NCBI RefSeq assembly: GCF_034521915.1
Contig: NZ_JAXHLU010000004.1
Location: 62,001 to 126,000, forward strand
DNA from: Fodinibius sp034521915
GTDB taxonomy: Bacteria > Bacteroidota > Rhodothermia > Balneolales > Balneolaceae
Direction: 5' to 3'
DNA: 64,000 nucleotides
Positions 8,685 through 17,463 of the stretch are shown piece after piece; position 1 is the stretch's first letter; each line of letters opens with the position of its first letter. Made by a program: the position numbers and the translations under genes. Below the pieces are notes generated by a model. That model saw only the letters and a list, made by a program, of their open reading frames with translations. It was not told the DNA's origin and did no database searches.

Positions 8685-8770
8685 AAAAAATTGAAATTTA
8701 TTAGCTTTTGGTAGTAAGTCTGAAAGCCAATAGGAATTTCTAAATTGAGGAATGTATCAGAGAGAAAGCC

Positions 8771-10270
8771 TTAATCCCGGTCTGAAAAAATATCCATCAA
8801 TTGATTAAGTAAGCTGTTACCAACAACCGAAAGTTTTTCTTGCCGACCCATTGAGAGAAAGCGCAGAAATTTTCTTAACTCTACTAATACGTAGGGTGGA
8901 TTAGTGACCAGCGAATCACTTTTTATGATGTGATCCCAGTCCAGAGGACGTTGAAATTCGACGCCGTGTTTCTCCATTGTTTCTTTGTATAGATGTGCTA
9001 TAAGTCCATAGCCAATAGTCGTAGGGTGAATTCCATCCAGACTAAAAATACCACCCTTATATAGCTTACCCGTGTCTCGGTCTATGCGGACATAGTCGGT
9101 ACTGAGTTTTGGATTATTTGTGTTCTCTACAAGATGGTTGGTATCGGGATTACGCTTCATAGCCCGGCAGAATTCTTTGGGATAGGGTAACCGCATTTTA
9201 TTCCCGAGTCTGCGTCGTGCAATACCACTTACGTACCTATTTAACGGCACGGTAATCCAGCCGTACTCGTCGGCAACCTCTCGGATAATATTATTATATT
9301 CATCCACATGTTGATCAAGAGAGATTGCCTGTTCCTTGGTGAGATGGGGATGTTTGTCGGGATCAAAATCGGCATCCCAAATCCAGAATCGCGTATAATA
9401 ATCGAAGTATCCGGTATGCCCTTCTCGCGATTTATCTGCGTTGACTCCTCGTGTAACAGGCGGAATGGTGACATAAGGAATGGTTTGGGTAATAACACGT
9501 TCGGCCCCAATTTTACTTACTCTTTCAGCCAATTTGCGGTACTCCTGCTCAAAATGTTCTGTTCGATAAACCGTATAGTTACGTTTTGAGGGAAACTTAT
9601 CTAAATCTTCTTCTTCGGAAAGTTCATACTTCAGGTCAGATGCTGCACCAATAACATTGTTATGGCCTGCTGAAACGATGAGGTTTTCGATGCCGCCGTG
9701 CTTTTGCAGGTGCTCTGCATTATCGAGCTGTGTAAATTGGCTGAACTTTTCGTCAAATGATGGGTTGAGTACCAATCGCGCGGTAACATACATGGCATGA
9801 TCGGGAAGCATATCAAACATAGAATATGTTTCGGGCTGGGTTTTGATATATTCCCGGCTGTTTTGCTCGGTAATCATCCAGGTATCATTCATGGAGAATC
9901 CCCATATCGATTGGTTGTGATAGGGCATGTCGCGCTCCTGTTTAAGGGGCTTTATCTTTCCCTCCCAATAGCGTTTTACACGTCGCAGGGTTGAGTACAA
10001 GTGAGTAATGGCAGGCAGGTATTCGTTCCATTCGATAGAGTTGCCAAACTCATCCGAAAGTCCGCGCGCTAATACCTCGAGATTAAGTGGAATTCCTGCC
10101 TGGGCAGTGAAAAGGGGCTGTTCAAAATTGGGTTCGGGTTCCCAGCACTGACGCAAAAAGTTGGGAAAGTTGAGATCGGTACGGTAAATACCCCCGTTTT
10201 GGAAACCCTGGCTGACACTGTCGCCCAGAACTACGAGCTTATGTTTTGGATGCTTTTTTTTGCTGCTCAC
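8771..10270 (-). CDS. SGNH/GDSL-family hydrolase
   Basis: About 499 residues from a GTG start at 10270. Block I is LVVLGDSVSQGF with the candidate nucleophile serine in GDS, block III is IVSAGHNNVIGA, and block V is SLDGIHPTTIGYG with the Asp-x-x-His pair. These are the catalytic blocks of SGNH esterases/lipases. No signal peptide is seen from this start. The open frame extends to an ATG at 10432, but that would overlap the divergent gene at 10375 and adds residues unlike the family, so the GTG is preferred with moderate confidence. The protein is longer than typical 200-300 residue SGNH enzymes, and the substrate is unknown. The gap to the next gene carries both promoters. Confidence 0.72.
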   Translation of the reverse strand: MSSKKKHPKHKLVVLGDSVSQGFQNGGIYRTDLNFPNFLRQCWEPEPNFEQPLFTAQAGIPLNLEVLARGLSDEFGNSIEWNEYLPAITHLYSTLRRVKRYWEGKIKPLKQERDMPYHNQSIWGFSMNDTWMITEQNSREYIKTQPETYSMFDMLPDHAMYVTARLVLNPSFDEKFSQFTQLDNAEHLQKHGGIENLIVSAGHNNVIGAASDLKYELSEEEDLDKFPSKRNYTVYRTEHFEQEYRKLAERVSKIGAERVITQTIPYVTIPPVTRGVNADKSREGHTGYFDYYTRFWIWDADFDPDKHPHLTKEQAISLDQHVDEYNNIIREVADEYGWITVPLNRYVSGIARRRLGNKMRLPYPKEFCRAMKRNPDTNHLVENTNNPKLSTDYVRIDRDTGKLYKGGIFSLDGIHPTTIGYGLIAHLYKETMEKHGVEFQRPLDWDHIIKSDSLVTNPPYVLVELRKFLRFLSMGRQEKLSVVGNSLLNQLMDIFSDRD

Positions 10271-10374
10271 AGATAAAATGGTGTCTTGGCCATCCGGCTT
10301 AGAATTATGATTAAACTTCCTGAGAATAAGTCGTATCTTAACAGGTCTTTTTTCAAACAGAATGTAGTAAAAGG

Positions 10375-10746
10375 ATGAGCAAAATAGAAAGCAACCGACT
10401 GGAAGAATTTCGCAAGGAACGCGAGGAAGCAAACGAAAAGGTGTTTGATCTCGATCATTTGGGTATCAAACGTTTTTTTAATCTTGATAATAATACGTAT
10501 CAAGATGGAGCACTTCCGGCCCAAACCAAAGAGCTTTTGGGATTAGTGGCTTCTACAGTACTTCGCTGTAATGATTGCATCGATTATCATCTGGAACAAA
10601 GTGCAAAAAGCGGATTTACCAAGGATGAAATTGTTGATGCCCTAAATGTTGCGCTGGTTGTGGGAGGAAGTATTGTGATTCCACACTTGCGTCATGCAGT
10701 GGATACGCTCGAAATTTTGGAGGAAGAAGGTCACCTCGATTCATAA
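10375..10746 (+). CDS. carboxymuconolactone decarboxylase/AhpD-like protein
   Basis: A 123-residue protein with the AhpD/CMD core: ALPAQTKELLGLVASTVLRCNDCIDYHLEQSAKSGFTKDEIVDALNVALVVGG. The CNDC motif and the His three residues after it are the redox/proton-relay residues of AhpD-like proteins. Members handle alkylhydroperoxide reductase recycling or small-molecule decarboxylation; which applies here cannot be told. A leading charged helix of about 40 residues precedes the core. The next gene begins 12 bp after the stop, so the two may be cotranscribed. Confidence 0.8.
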   Translation: MSKIESNRLEEFRKEREEANEKVFDLDHLGIKRFFNLDNNTYQDGALPAQTKELLGLVASTVLRCNDCIDYHLEQSAKSGFTKDEIVDALNVALVVGGSIVIPHLRHAVDTLEILEEEGHLDS

Positions 10747-10758
10747 ATTATTGCAGTT

Positions 10759-11901
10759 TTGATTCGTTACACAACGCTATTATTCTTCATATTATTCTTG
10801 ATAGGATCTTCGGCTAATGCCCAGATGATGGCTACCCAGGTAGGTCCTGATTCCATATCAACGGCTCTGGTACCAGCGGTGGGTTATAGTTCTAATGAAG
10901 GATTGTTAGGGGGACTGATCTTAAGCCGTTACGATTATCGCGGAAATCAGCGGCCGTTTAATAATTTGTTGGAGACATCGGCTATAGCAACTACTAAAGG
11001 ATTTGTTGAGGTGAATGCACGCTATGAACAAACTGGGGCCTTTGATCAGGATATAAGATCGATAGCAGATTTTTATTTTTATCGCTATACACAGGATCAG
11101 TTTTTTGGGATTGGAAACGAAACGACGTTTACTGACCAGCGATGGGATAATGAATACTATTTTTTCAGGTCGTTAGGGTTTAGTCTGGATTACCGAATAC
11201 GAAGACCAATATATGAGCAGGGACGTCAGCAGCTTGATCTGCAGATGGGGGCTGCTACTGAATATCATATCCCCTATATAAGTGAAGCTCAATCATCTTT
11301 TGCGCTGCAAACGCCTAACGGAAGTGAGGGCGGCTGGGTTAATAATCTGAATACCGGGCTTATTTGGGAGAATCGAGATAGTGAGTTTGATCCTCATCGT
11401 GGGAACAGAGCAGAGCTGGAACTTCGTGCGGCTCCAAAGTGGATTGGTAGTTATGGGTTAGCTACGGCACGATTAGAACTACGACAATATTTTTATCTGT
11501 TTGATTGGTTGACCGTGGCAAATCGATTCGAAGCACGTCATGCAGCGGGAGATACTCCGTATTGGGAATTGTCTACATTGGGAGATAAAAATACGCTTCG
11601 AGGTTATCCGCTGAATCGTTTTAAGGGTAATAGTTCATTGGCCTATACGCTGGAACTACGAACATGGCTGCTTAAATTTCCAGAACTTTACGGTCTTAAA
11701 TTTGGCGGACAGCTTTTTACCGATGCAGGGCGTGTCTTTACCGAAACTGATGATGTAAATGATTTGTTTGAAGGATATCATCAAACTGTGGGATTTGGTG
11801 GAGCGATGTCAATTTTTAATCCCGATTTTATTTTGCGAGGAGAAATTGGTTTTTCCGAAGATGTGAGCCGTATTTATATCGGTATCGGATATATGTTTTA
11901 G
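10759..11901 (+). CDS. Omp85/BamA-type surface-antigen outer-membrane barrel
   Basis: About 380 residues from a TTG start that places a good signal peptide at the N-terminus (LLFFILFLIGSSANA-Q). The body is a predicted beta barrel with LSTLGDKNTLRGYPLNRFKGN. LRGY is the conserved L6-loop motif of Omp85 proteins, followed by LRTWL and GGQLFTDAGRVF. The length allows a 16-strand barrel without POTRA domains, so this is a patatin-tail/BamA-tail-like family member, not the BamA assembly factor. Substrate and partners are unknown. It ends in the aromatic IYIGIGYMF, a typical outer-membrane C-terminal signature. Confidence 0.75.
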   Translation: MIRYTTLLFFILFLIGSSANAQMMATQVGPDSISTALVPAVGYSSNEGLLGGLILSRYDYRGNQRPFNNLLETSAIATTKGFVEVNARYEQTGAFDQDIRSIADFYFYRYTQDQFFGIGNETTFTDQRWDNEYYFFRSLGFSLDYRIRRPIYEQGRQQLDLQMGAATEYHIPYISEAQSSFALQTPNGSEGGWVNNLNTGLIWENRDSEFDPHRGNRAELELRAAPKWIGSYGLATARLELRQYFYLFDWLTVANRFEARHAAGDTPYWELSTLGDKNTLRGYPLNRFKGNSSLAYTLELRTWLLKFPELYGLKFGGQLFTDAGRVFTETDDVNDLFEGYHQTVGFGGAMSIFNPDFILRGEIGFSEDVSRIYIGIGYMF

Positions 11902-11913
11902 GATTTTTAATTA

Positions 11914-12042
11914 GAGGCCTTTGAAAAACCACACGCTTTGAAGGAGTTGAACTCCTGAAGCGGGAGTATAACTCCCTTAGAGCCATTTTTTATATTTTCA
12001 AATAATTATTTATAAAATTGACAATGGTTTTTCAAAGTCCTC
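11914..12042. mobile_element. 129-bp MITE-like element with 18-bp terminal inverted repeats
   Basis: Left end GAGGCCTTTGAAAAACCA (11914-11931) and the inverted right end TGGTTTTTCAAAGTCCTC (12025-12042) match at 17 of 18 positions. TTAATT flanks it on the left and AATTAA on the right. Inside are two small hairpins (AGGAGTTGAACTCCT and GGGAGTATAACTCCC) and no coding capacity. GAGG...TTGAAAAA ends resemble those of several IS families, so a non-autonomous IS derivative is likely. No cognate transposase is in the window. Confidence 0.55.
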
Positions 12043-12156
12043 AATTAAAGACTTCCGTCAGCTTGAATTCGTCTCAGCTTTTGTCATTACCTAATTTCTA
12101 AACGAATTTGATCTGATAGATTACCGTAATTTTAAGCTTTAAGCAGTGTATAAATA

Positions 12157-12897
12157 ATGAGTAGATCAGTTTTATTAACAGCAGCAAAAGAAGACACTGA
12201 AGTCTTTCGATCTGAGCTGGAGGAGAAACCCGTATCCATCTTGCATTATCCCCTGGAACGTTACGAAGCGCTGGAAGATAATGCCGATATCCTGGATGCC
12301 TTGGAGAATCTCGAAGAATATGAGAACATTGTCCACGCCAGTAAACGTAATGCCCAGTTTTGGATTAAGTGGTTGCAGGAGTTTGATAAGATGGAAGAAG
12401 CGCGTAATCAGCTGAATTTGGCGCTCAATCAGCATACCGCGGATTATCTTGAAGAGCAGGGCATCCCGGCGGTGCATCCACATTCAGAGGGTAAAGCCAT
12501 TAACCTGCTGGAATTTATGCTACGGATTAAACGTATTGGCAAAACGCTTTATCCCTGCGGAGATAAAACCGCTGAGGATCTACCTGCCTTGTTACGTGAG
12601 TTGGATATGGAGGTTAATGAATTAGTGCTGTTTACCTTGGAGGGTCCGGAAGAAAATAAATTGGAAGAGTATCGAAAAGACTTTGCGGCACATCAACCGG
12701 AGTTTGTAATCTTTCATTCACGCCGTTCGGTGAATCGAACCTTAGCGGCTTTCCCGAATGCCAATTTCAACGATCCCTATATTATTTCCGGTGATCAGGC
12801 CGTAACCGATAAGCTGGAGAAAGAAGATATTGAGGTTAATGAACAGGCCGAGGGAAGCTGGGGATCTATTCTGAAAAAGGTTAAAGAAGCTCTGTAG
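12157..12897 (+). CDS. hemD: uroporphyrinogen-III synthase
   Basis: 246 residues with the two-lobed HemD pattern: VLLTAAKEDTEVFRSEL at the start, IVHASKRNAQFW (equivalent to the family FTSxNAV segment), QHTADYLEEQGIPAVHPHSEGKAINLLEFM in the hinge, and VIFHSRRSVNRTLAAFP in the second lobe. The enzyme cyclises hydroxymethylbilane with inversion of ring D, upstream of heme and siroheme. Sequence conservation in this family is low, so the call rests on overall pattern and length (usual 240-260). No other heme gene adjoins it. Its own promoter region follows a MITE-like element. Confidence 0.78.
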   Translation: MSRSVLLTAAKEDTEVFRSELEEKPVSILHYPLERYEALEDNADILDALENLEEYENIVHASKRNAQFWIKWLQEFDKMEEARNQLNLALNQHTADYLEEQGIPAVHPHSEGKAINLLEFMLRIKRIGKTLYPCGDKTAEDLPALLRELDMEVNELVLFTLEGPEENKLEEYRKDFAAHQPEFVIFHSRRSVNRTLAAFPNANFNDPYIISGDQAVTDKLEKEDIEVNEQAEGSWGSILKKVKEAL

Positions 12898-12982
12898 GAT
12901 AATCCAGTTTCGTCCAGCCATAAATGACTGGGCTATATAATTTTGAAGCTGTCTTAAGACAGCTTTCGCTGTTGTCAATTAG

Positions 12983-13016
12983 CCTATACATTCATGTATA
13001 GGAATGTGTTTTGTTT
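12983..13016 (+). terminator. probable terminator hairpin after hemD
   Basis: CCTATACATTCATGTATAGG is a near-perfect stem followed by a T-rich tract (TGTGTTTTGTTTT). Another palindrome, AGCTGTCTTAAGACAGCT, lies at 12947-12964. The region separates the convergent hemD and mutS2. Confidence 0.5.
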
Positions 13017-13054
13017 TGGATTGAGATCAAATCTTTACAATTCTGCGGCCTTGA

Positions 13055-15457
13055 TTATTTAAACCTCACAATAGTACACCCCGCACCGCCCTGTGAAATA
13101 GGGGCCATCTGATACCCGTCAACTTCTTTGCGCTTATCGAGATATTCGTGCACCAGTTTTTTGAGGATGCCTTCGCCTTTGCCGTGGATGATTTGCACAT
13201 CATTTTTGCCTGCAGCAACAGCATCATCGATATAGCGCTGGACCTCCTTCATGGCTTCATCGCCACGCATGCCCCGAATACTGAGTTGCGGCTTAACCAT
13301 CTTGAATCGGCTGCCGTCCTCAAAATTAACTTTTACTTTCTGCTTTTTGGGTTTGCGGTCCGAAGCATCCTCAACCTTGATCAGCTTTTTGTATTTCGTT
13401 TTAACTCGAAGGCCACCGGCCGAAACCACTGCTTTATTACCGTTAATCTCTTTTAGTTCACCAGTCGTATTGGCGTCTTGTAAACGTACCAAGTCACCCA
13501 CTTCCGGTTGTTCGGATGAATCCTGGTATTGTTCCTGCTGTTGCTCCAATTCTTGTAGCTCAGAGGATACTTTCTTGCGATGGGATTCTACTTCTTTTCG
13601 CGCCTCTTTTATCGTTTCATCATTTTTTTCGCCCTGTTCAACGATTCGCTGCACCGCCTCTTCAATTTTTTGGTTGGCGGAGTCCATAATTTCTTTGGCT
13701 TCCTTAAGCGCTTTCTCCCGAATTTGTTCTTTTTCTTTTTCGATGGCCGAGCGCTTTTCTTCGTAACGATTCCGTTCTTTTTCCGTTTTGGACTGCAGCT
13801 GATCGTATTTCTTTTTGAGCTCTTCAGCTTCCTGTGTTTTCGATTCAAGCTCGGTAATCAGTGTTTCCATATCACTTTTGGCTTCGCCCAGTAGCGTGCG
13901 GGAACGACGGAGAAGTTCGTCCTGAAGCTTCATCCGTTCGGCAATTTCAAACGCATAGCTACTGCCGGGCACACCCTTTTTGAAACGGTAGGTGGGGGAA
14001 AGCGTATCCTGATCAAATTCCATCGAGCCGTTTACGGCATGTTCGTGATCGTGGGCAAAAATTTTGAGCGATCCGTGGTGCGTAGTGACCAGCGTTTTAG
14101 CTTTACGCTCCATCAGTATTTCGATGAGAGATTGAAACAGCGCACCGCCTTCTTCGGGATCTGTTCCCGCTGCGGCCTCGTCTATCAGAACCAGGCTTTG
14201 GTCATCGGCATTATCCAAAGTATGCTTCATCCATTCCAGGCGCGAAGAAAAGGTACTTAAGTCATTTTCGATGGATTGGTCGTCGCCCATATCCACAAAA
14301 ATGCTGTTGAAGATGGGAATCTCGGAACTATCCCGAGCCGGAATAGCAAACCCGGATTGAATCATCATGCTGCATAGGCCCAGCGTTTTGAGCGCGACTG
14401 ATTTACCGCCGGCATTGGGACCTGTAATCACGAGACAATGCTCATCTTCGGTAAGCTCCATATCAAGCGGAACGACCTTTTCCTGTTTATCTTTGGGAAG
14501 TTGTAGGTTTTTTAGGAGTAGCAGCGGATTGTACGCTTCTTTCAGGTATAGATGAGAAGTCTCCGAAATGACAGGCACAAATCCATCCAGATCGATGCTA
14601 AGGCGTGCTTTGGCCGATATAATATCGAAGGTTGTAAGAGTTTCCAGGTTTTGACGGATAGAATCACGCTGCCGTCGTACGTGCGTCGTTAATTCACGAA
14701 GTATGCGTTCGATCTCCTGCTTTTCCTCAGATTCGAGCTGACGTATTTCATTGTTGATGTCCAGCGCTTCCACCGGTTCCAGGTAGACCGTTTGTCCCGA
14801 TGAAGAAACATCATGGACAAATCCCTGCACTTTGCGTTTGTATTCGACTTGAACGGGAATCACCATACGACCATTGCGGATGGTAGCGCCCTCATCAGAG
14901 GTCATTCCCTTCTTGGAGAGGTTGCCCATCACCCGGTTGATCGTTGTGCGGAGGTCATTTTTTCGCTTGTTAATGTTATTGCGAATAGATTGCAGCTTGG
15001 GACTGGCATCACTTCGGAGTTCTCCATTTTCTGTAAGTACATCTTGGAGGGTTTCTTCTAAATCTTTCAGTGGAATAAGACCTACGGAGATATCTTTGAG
15101 GGCGGGATAGTGCTCCTTTCGCTGATCGATGTATGATTTTACGACACGCGCAGTAATACTTAGTTCCAGAATTTCGACAAAAGCTTCCAGTGGAATAATA
15201 CTGTTTTCCGGGCGGGCTTTATCGAGATAGTCGCGAACATCATGCAGGTTGCGAAGCGGAAAGGCCGAATCATTAAGCAACAGGTCCATCATCTCTTTGA
15301 CCTGGGCCAGCCGGCGTTCAATAACCTGCCGGTCGGAAAAAGGCATCAGGGATTTGAGCTGCTCACGGGCCATACCGGATTGGGCTTTTTTGACAGTGGC
15401 CTCACGAATCGATTCAAATCCAATTTTATCGCTTAGATGTTCCGGAAATAAGTGCAT
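13055..15457 (-). CDS. mutS2: endonuclease MutS2 with C-terminal Smr domain
   Basis: An 800-residue MutS2. The core/clamp region (about 1-320) lacks the mismatch-recognition domain I of MutS. The ATPase follows: Walker A GPNAGGKSVALKT, ABC signature region ENDLSTFSSRLEWMKHTL, Walker B LVLIDEAAAGTDPEEGGAL and a switch His in TLVTTHHGSLK. A long charged coiled coil (about 515-640) and an Smr endonuclease domain (about 720-800, LSIRGMRGDEAM and IIHGKGEGIL) complete it. MutS2 acts on recombination intermediates and, in some bacteria, on collided ribosomes. It is monocistronic, with a REP-type repeat beginning 17 bp upstream of the start. Length matches the family (about 780-800). Confidence 0.95.
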   Translation of the reverse strand: MHLFPEHLSDKIGFESIREATVKKAQSGMAREQLKSLMPFSDRQVIERRLAQVKEMMDLLLNDSAFPLRNLHDVRDYLDKARPENSIIPLEAFVEILELSITARVVKSYIDQRKEHYPALKDISVGLIPLKDLEETLQDVLTENGELRSDASPKLQSIRNNINKRKNDLRTTINRVMGNLSKKGMTSDEGATIRNGRMVIPVQVEYKRKVQGFVHDVSSSGQTVYLEPVEALDINNEIRQLESEEKQEIERILRELTTHVRRQRDSIRQNLETLTTFDIISAKARLSIDLDGFVPVISETSHLYLKEAYNPLLLLKNLQLPKDKQEKVVPLDMELTEDEHCLVITGPNAGGKSVALKTLGLCSMMIQSGFAIPARDSSEIPIFNSIFVDMGDDQSIENDLSTFSSRLEWMKHTLDNADDQSLVLIDEAAAGTDPEEGGALFQSLIEILMERKAKTLVTTHHGSLKIFAHDHEHAVNGSMEFDQDTLSPTYRFKKGVPGSSYAFEIAERMKLQDELLRRSRTLLGEAKSDMETLITELESKTQEAEELKKKYDQLQSKTEKERNRYEEKRSAIEKEKEQIREKALKEAKEIMDSANQKIEEAVQRIVEQGEKNDETIKEARKEVESHRKKVSSELQELEQQQEQYQDSSEQPEVGDLVRLQDANTTGELKEINGNKAVVSAGGLRVKTKYKKLIKVEDASDRKPKKQKVKVNFEDGSRFKMVKPQLSIRGMRGDEAMKEVQRYIDDAVAAGKNDVQIIHGKGEGILKKLVHEYLDKRKEVDGYQMAPISQGGAGCTIVRFK

Positions 15458-15473
15458 TTATATTTTCTATCTC

Positions 15474-15501
15474 GTGTCATCCTGAACTTGGTTCAGGATC
15501 T
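15474..15501. repeat. REP-like palindrome, family A copy 1
   Basis: GTGTCATCCTGAACTTGGTT followed by CAGGATCT: arms TCCTGAAC/GTTCAGGA. Related copies lie at 23393-23478, 24270-24318 and 40701-40750. Confidence 0.7.
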
Positions 15502-15600
15502 TTTAAAAGTAATTGTTTAAAATACACCTTAATATAAGCTTATTACCGCGGAAATGATGAATTTGAAAAGAGTAAAATAATTGTTAATTCCACAGAGTAA

Positions 15601-15722
15601 ATCCTCCTTGAGGGGGAGTGTCCCGAATAAAATTGGGACGTGGGGTGTATCTATGAGTATTAACACCTCCCGACCAATTCCGAAATCATTCGGAATTGCC
15701 CACCCTCCTCGAGGAGGGATTT
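15601..15722. repeat. inverted pair of family B intergenic repeats
   Basis: A unit with CTCCTTGAGGGGGAGTGTCC and TTGGGACGTGGGGTGT is followed by an inverted counterpart, ACACCTCCCGACCAATTCCG to CCTCCTCGAGGAGGGA. CTCC/GGAG and TCCC/GGGA hairpins recur in other copies at 21942-22048 and 25779-25878. Confidence 0.65.
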
Positions 15723-15752
15723 TTCTTCAACCGAATTAAAACTCGTAACCAA

Positions 15753-16532
15753 ATGAAATTACCGATTTACCAAGTCGACGCCTTTGCTTCAGAGCCTTTT
15801 GAGGGAAATCCCGCTGCCGTATGTCCACTGGATGAGTGGCTGCCCGATGATTTGATGCAAAATATTGCCATGGAAAATAATCTCTCCGAGACGGCTTTTT
15901 TTGTCGAGCAGGATGGAAACTATCGCCTACGATGGTTTACACCTACCACAGAAGTAGATTTGTGCGGACACGCGACGCTTGCTTCAGCACATGTGCTTTT
16001 TGAGCATCTGAATTATGATCAGCAAATCATTCGGTTCGATTCCAACAGTGGAGAATTGAAGGTCCGAAAAGAAGGAGATCGACTGGTGATGAATTTTCCT
16101 GCTGCAGAATTAAATAGAACTGAGAGTCCTGAATTTTTAGAAGAGGCTGTAGGTATTCCCGCTAAAGAACTTTATCGCGACACTGATTATTTGTATGTGA
16201 TAGAATCTGAAGAGCAAGTTCGTAATTTAGATCCGGATATTCGAGCGATGGCCAAGGCAGATGTGCGCGGAATTATTGTCACGGCACCCGGCCAGGATTA
16301 TGATTTCGTATCTCGGTTTTTTGCTCCCAATGCCGGTGTTGATGAAGATCCTGTGACGGGTTCGGCCCACACCATGTTAACGCCTTATTGGAGTAAGCGA
16401 CTGGGAAAAAAGAAGTTGGTTGGCAGGCAAGTATCACGGCGCGGGGGCACAGTGTATTGTCATTATAAGGAAAACCGTGTTGAGATAGCAGGGGAAGCCT
16501 GTACGATAATGAAAGGGCAGTTTAAAATCTGA
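15753..16532 (+). CDS. PhzF-family isomerase
   Basis: 259 residues beginning MKLPIYQVDAFASEPFEGNPAAVCPL, the standard PhzF opening. NNLSETAFFV carries the catalytic glutamate, and DLCGHATLASAHVLF, VSRFFAPNAGVDEDPVTGSAH and RRGGTVYC are the other conserved segments. The fold is the diaminopimelate-epimerase type. PhzF itself isomerises DHHA in phenazine synthesis, but most homologues, with no phenazine genes nearby, have unknown substrates. The ATG at 15753 is chosen over an in-frame ATG 57 bp earlier, which lies inside an intergenic repeat. Its stop overlaps the next start (TGATG), so it is translationally coupled to the TauE-like transporter. Confidence 0.88.
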   Translation: MKLPIYQVDAFASEPFEGNPAAVCPLDEWLPDDLMQNIAMENNLSETAFFVEQDGNYRLRWFTPTTEVDLCGHATLASAHVLFEHLNYDQQIIRFDSNSGELKVRKEGDRLVMNFPAAELNRTESPEFLEEAVGIPAKELYRDTDYLYVIESEEQVRNLDPDIRAMAKADVRGIIVTAPGQDYDFVSRFFAPNAGVDEDPVTGSAHTMLTPYWSKRLGKKKLVGRQVSRRGGTVYCHYKENRVEIAGEACTIMKGQFKI

Positions 16533-17341
16533 TGGATATACTTATACTTTTATTACTTGGCGTTATTGCGGGCATAGTAGCCGGACTTTTTGGTTTGGGG
16601 GGAGGCATTCTCTTTACGCCTATTTTGTTTATTGTTTTTAGTGATGCGGGTATCGAAAATCCGGTGATTTTAACCATAGGAAGTTCGCTTTTCTGCACTT
16701 TTATAGCTGCTTTTGGGAGTTCAGTGCGCCAGTTCCAGCAAAAGAACTTTTATTGGTCAGAGGGTTTAACGACTGGTTTAATGGGAGCGGGTGGAGTCTA
16801 TCTGGGCAAGCTTGTAATTACATCCCCATACTACAGCCAGCAAGAGTTCGTCATATTTTTTAGTCTGCTGTTATTATATGTTGCTTACATGTTTTATCGA
16901 CGGGGTGCGCGGAATAAAAATGAAATTGATCAAAATGATACCCCTGTAACGTTACCACAGTCTTTTGTTAGCGGTGGACTCGGTGGATTTGTAGCGGCCC
17001 TGGCCGGTATCGGTGGTGGAGGGGTGATGGTTCCGCTGATGAATCTTGTCTTTAAAAAAAGCTTTGCTCGCTCAGTTAGTATCTCTTCCCTGGCTATCGT
17101 TTTGATTTCTCTTTCTGGCTGGATTCAGCTCGGATTGACCGAAAATGGGATAGGAACACTCACGGAATTTCACTGGGGCTATGTGGATTTTGGAGCGGCT
17201 TTTCCGCTGGCGGTTGGTGGTTTGGCCGGTGGATTTTTTGGGGCGTTGTTTAATTTAAAAATTAATCGTCGTTATTTGCAGTATGCCTTTTCGGTATTGG
17301 CTATTGCAATGGCTATCAAATTGATTGTTGAAGTTTTTTGA
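16532..17341 (+). CDS. TauE/SafE-family sulfite/organosulfonate exporter-like permease
   Basis: A 269-residue membrane protein with about eight hydrophobic helices in two repeated halves. The glycine-rich motifs AGIVAGLFGLGGGILFTPIL and ALAGIGGGGVMVPLMN, one in each half, define the TauE/SafE family (DUF81). Members export sulfite, sulfoacetate or related anions, or are uncharacterised; no sulfur gene is next to it. Its start overlaps the PhzF stop by one base, indicating a two-gene operon. A bidirectional terminator follows at 17390. Confidence 0.85.
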   Translation: MDILILLLLGVIAGIVAGLFGLGGGILFTPILFIVFSDAGIENPVILTIGSSLFCTFIAAFGSSVRQFQQKNFYWSEGLTTGLMGAGGVYLGKLVITSPYYSQQEFVIFFSLLLLYVAYMFYRRGARNKNEIDQNDTPVTLPQSFVSGGLGGFVAALAGIGGGGVMVPLMNLVFKKSFARSVSISSLAIVLISLSGWIQLGLTENGIGTLTEFHWGYVDFGAAFPLAVGGLAGGFFGALFNLKINRRYLQYAFSVLAIAMAIKLIVEVF

Positions 17342-17389
17342 TCAGAAAAGCTGAATGGAAAGCAATTAGTAATTCAAACAATGCCATTT

Positions 17390-17422
17390 AAAAAGGAGTC
17401 CCGATCAAAGGACTCCTTTTCT
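17390..17422. terminator. bidirectional terminator, first copy of a duplicated 3' module
   Basis: AAAAAGGAGTCC-cgatcaaa-GGACTCCTTTTC has A/T runs on both sides and lies between convergent genes. The stem and about 35 bp beside it (to about 17455) are repeated at 20330-20395 after ftsZ. Confidence 0.85.
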
Positions 17423-17463
17423 TATAATAGCAATCAAAATATCTGAGTAAAGGGCTTGGTAAG

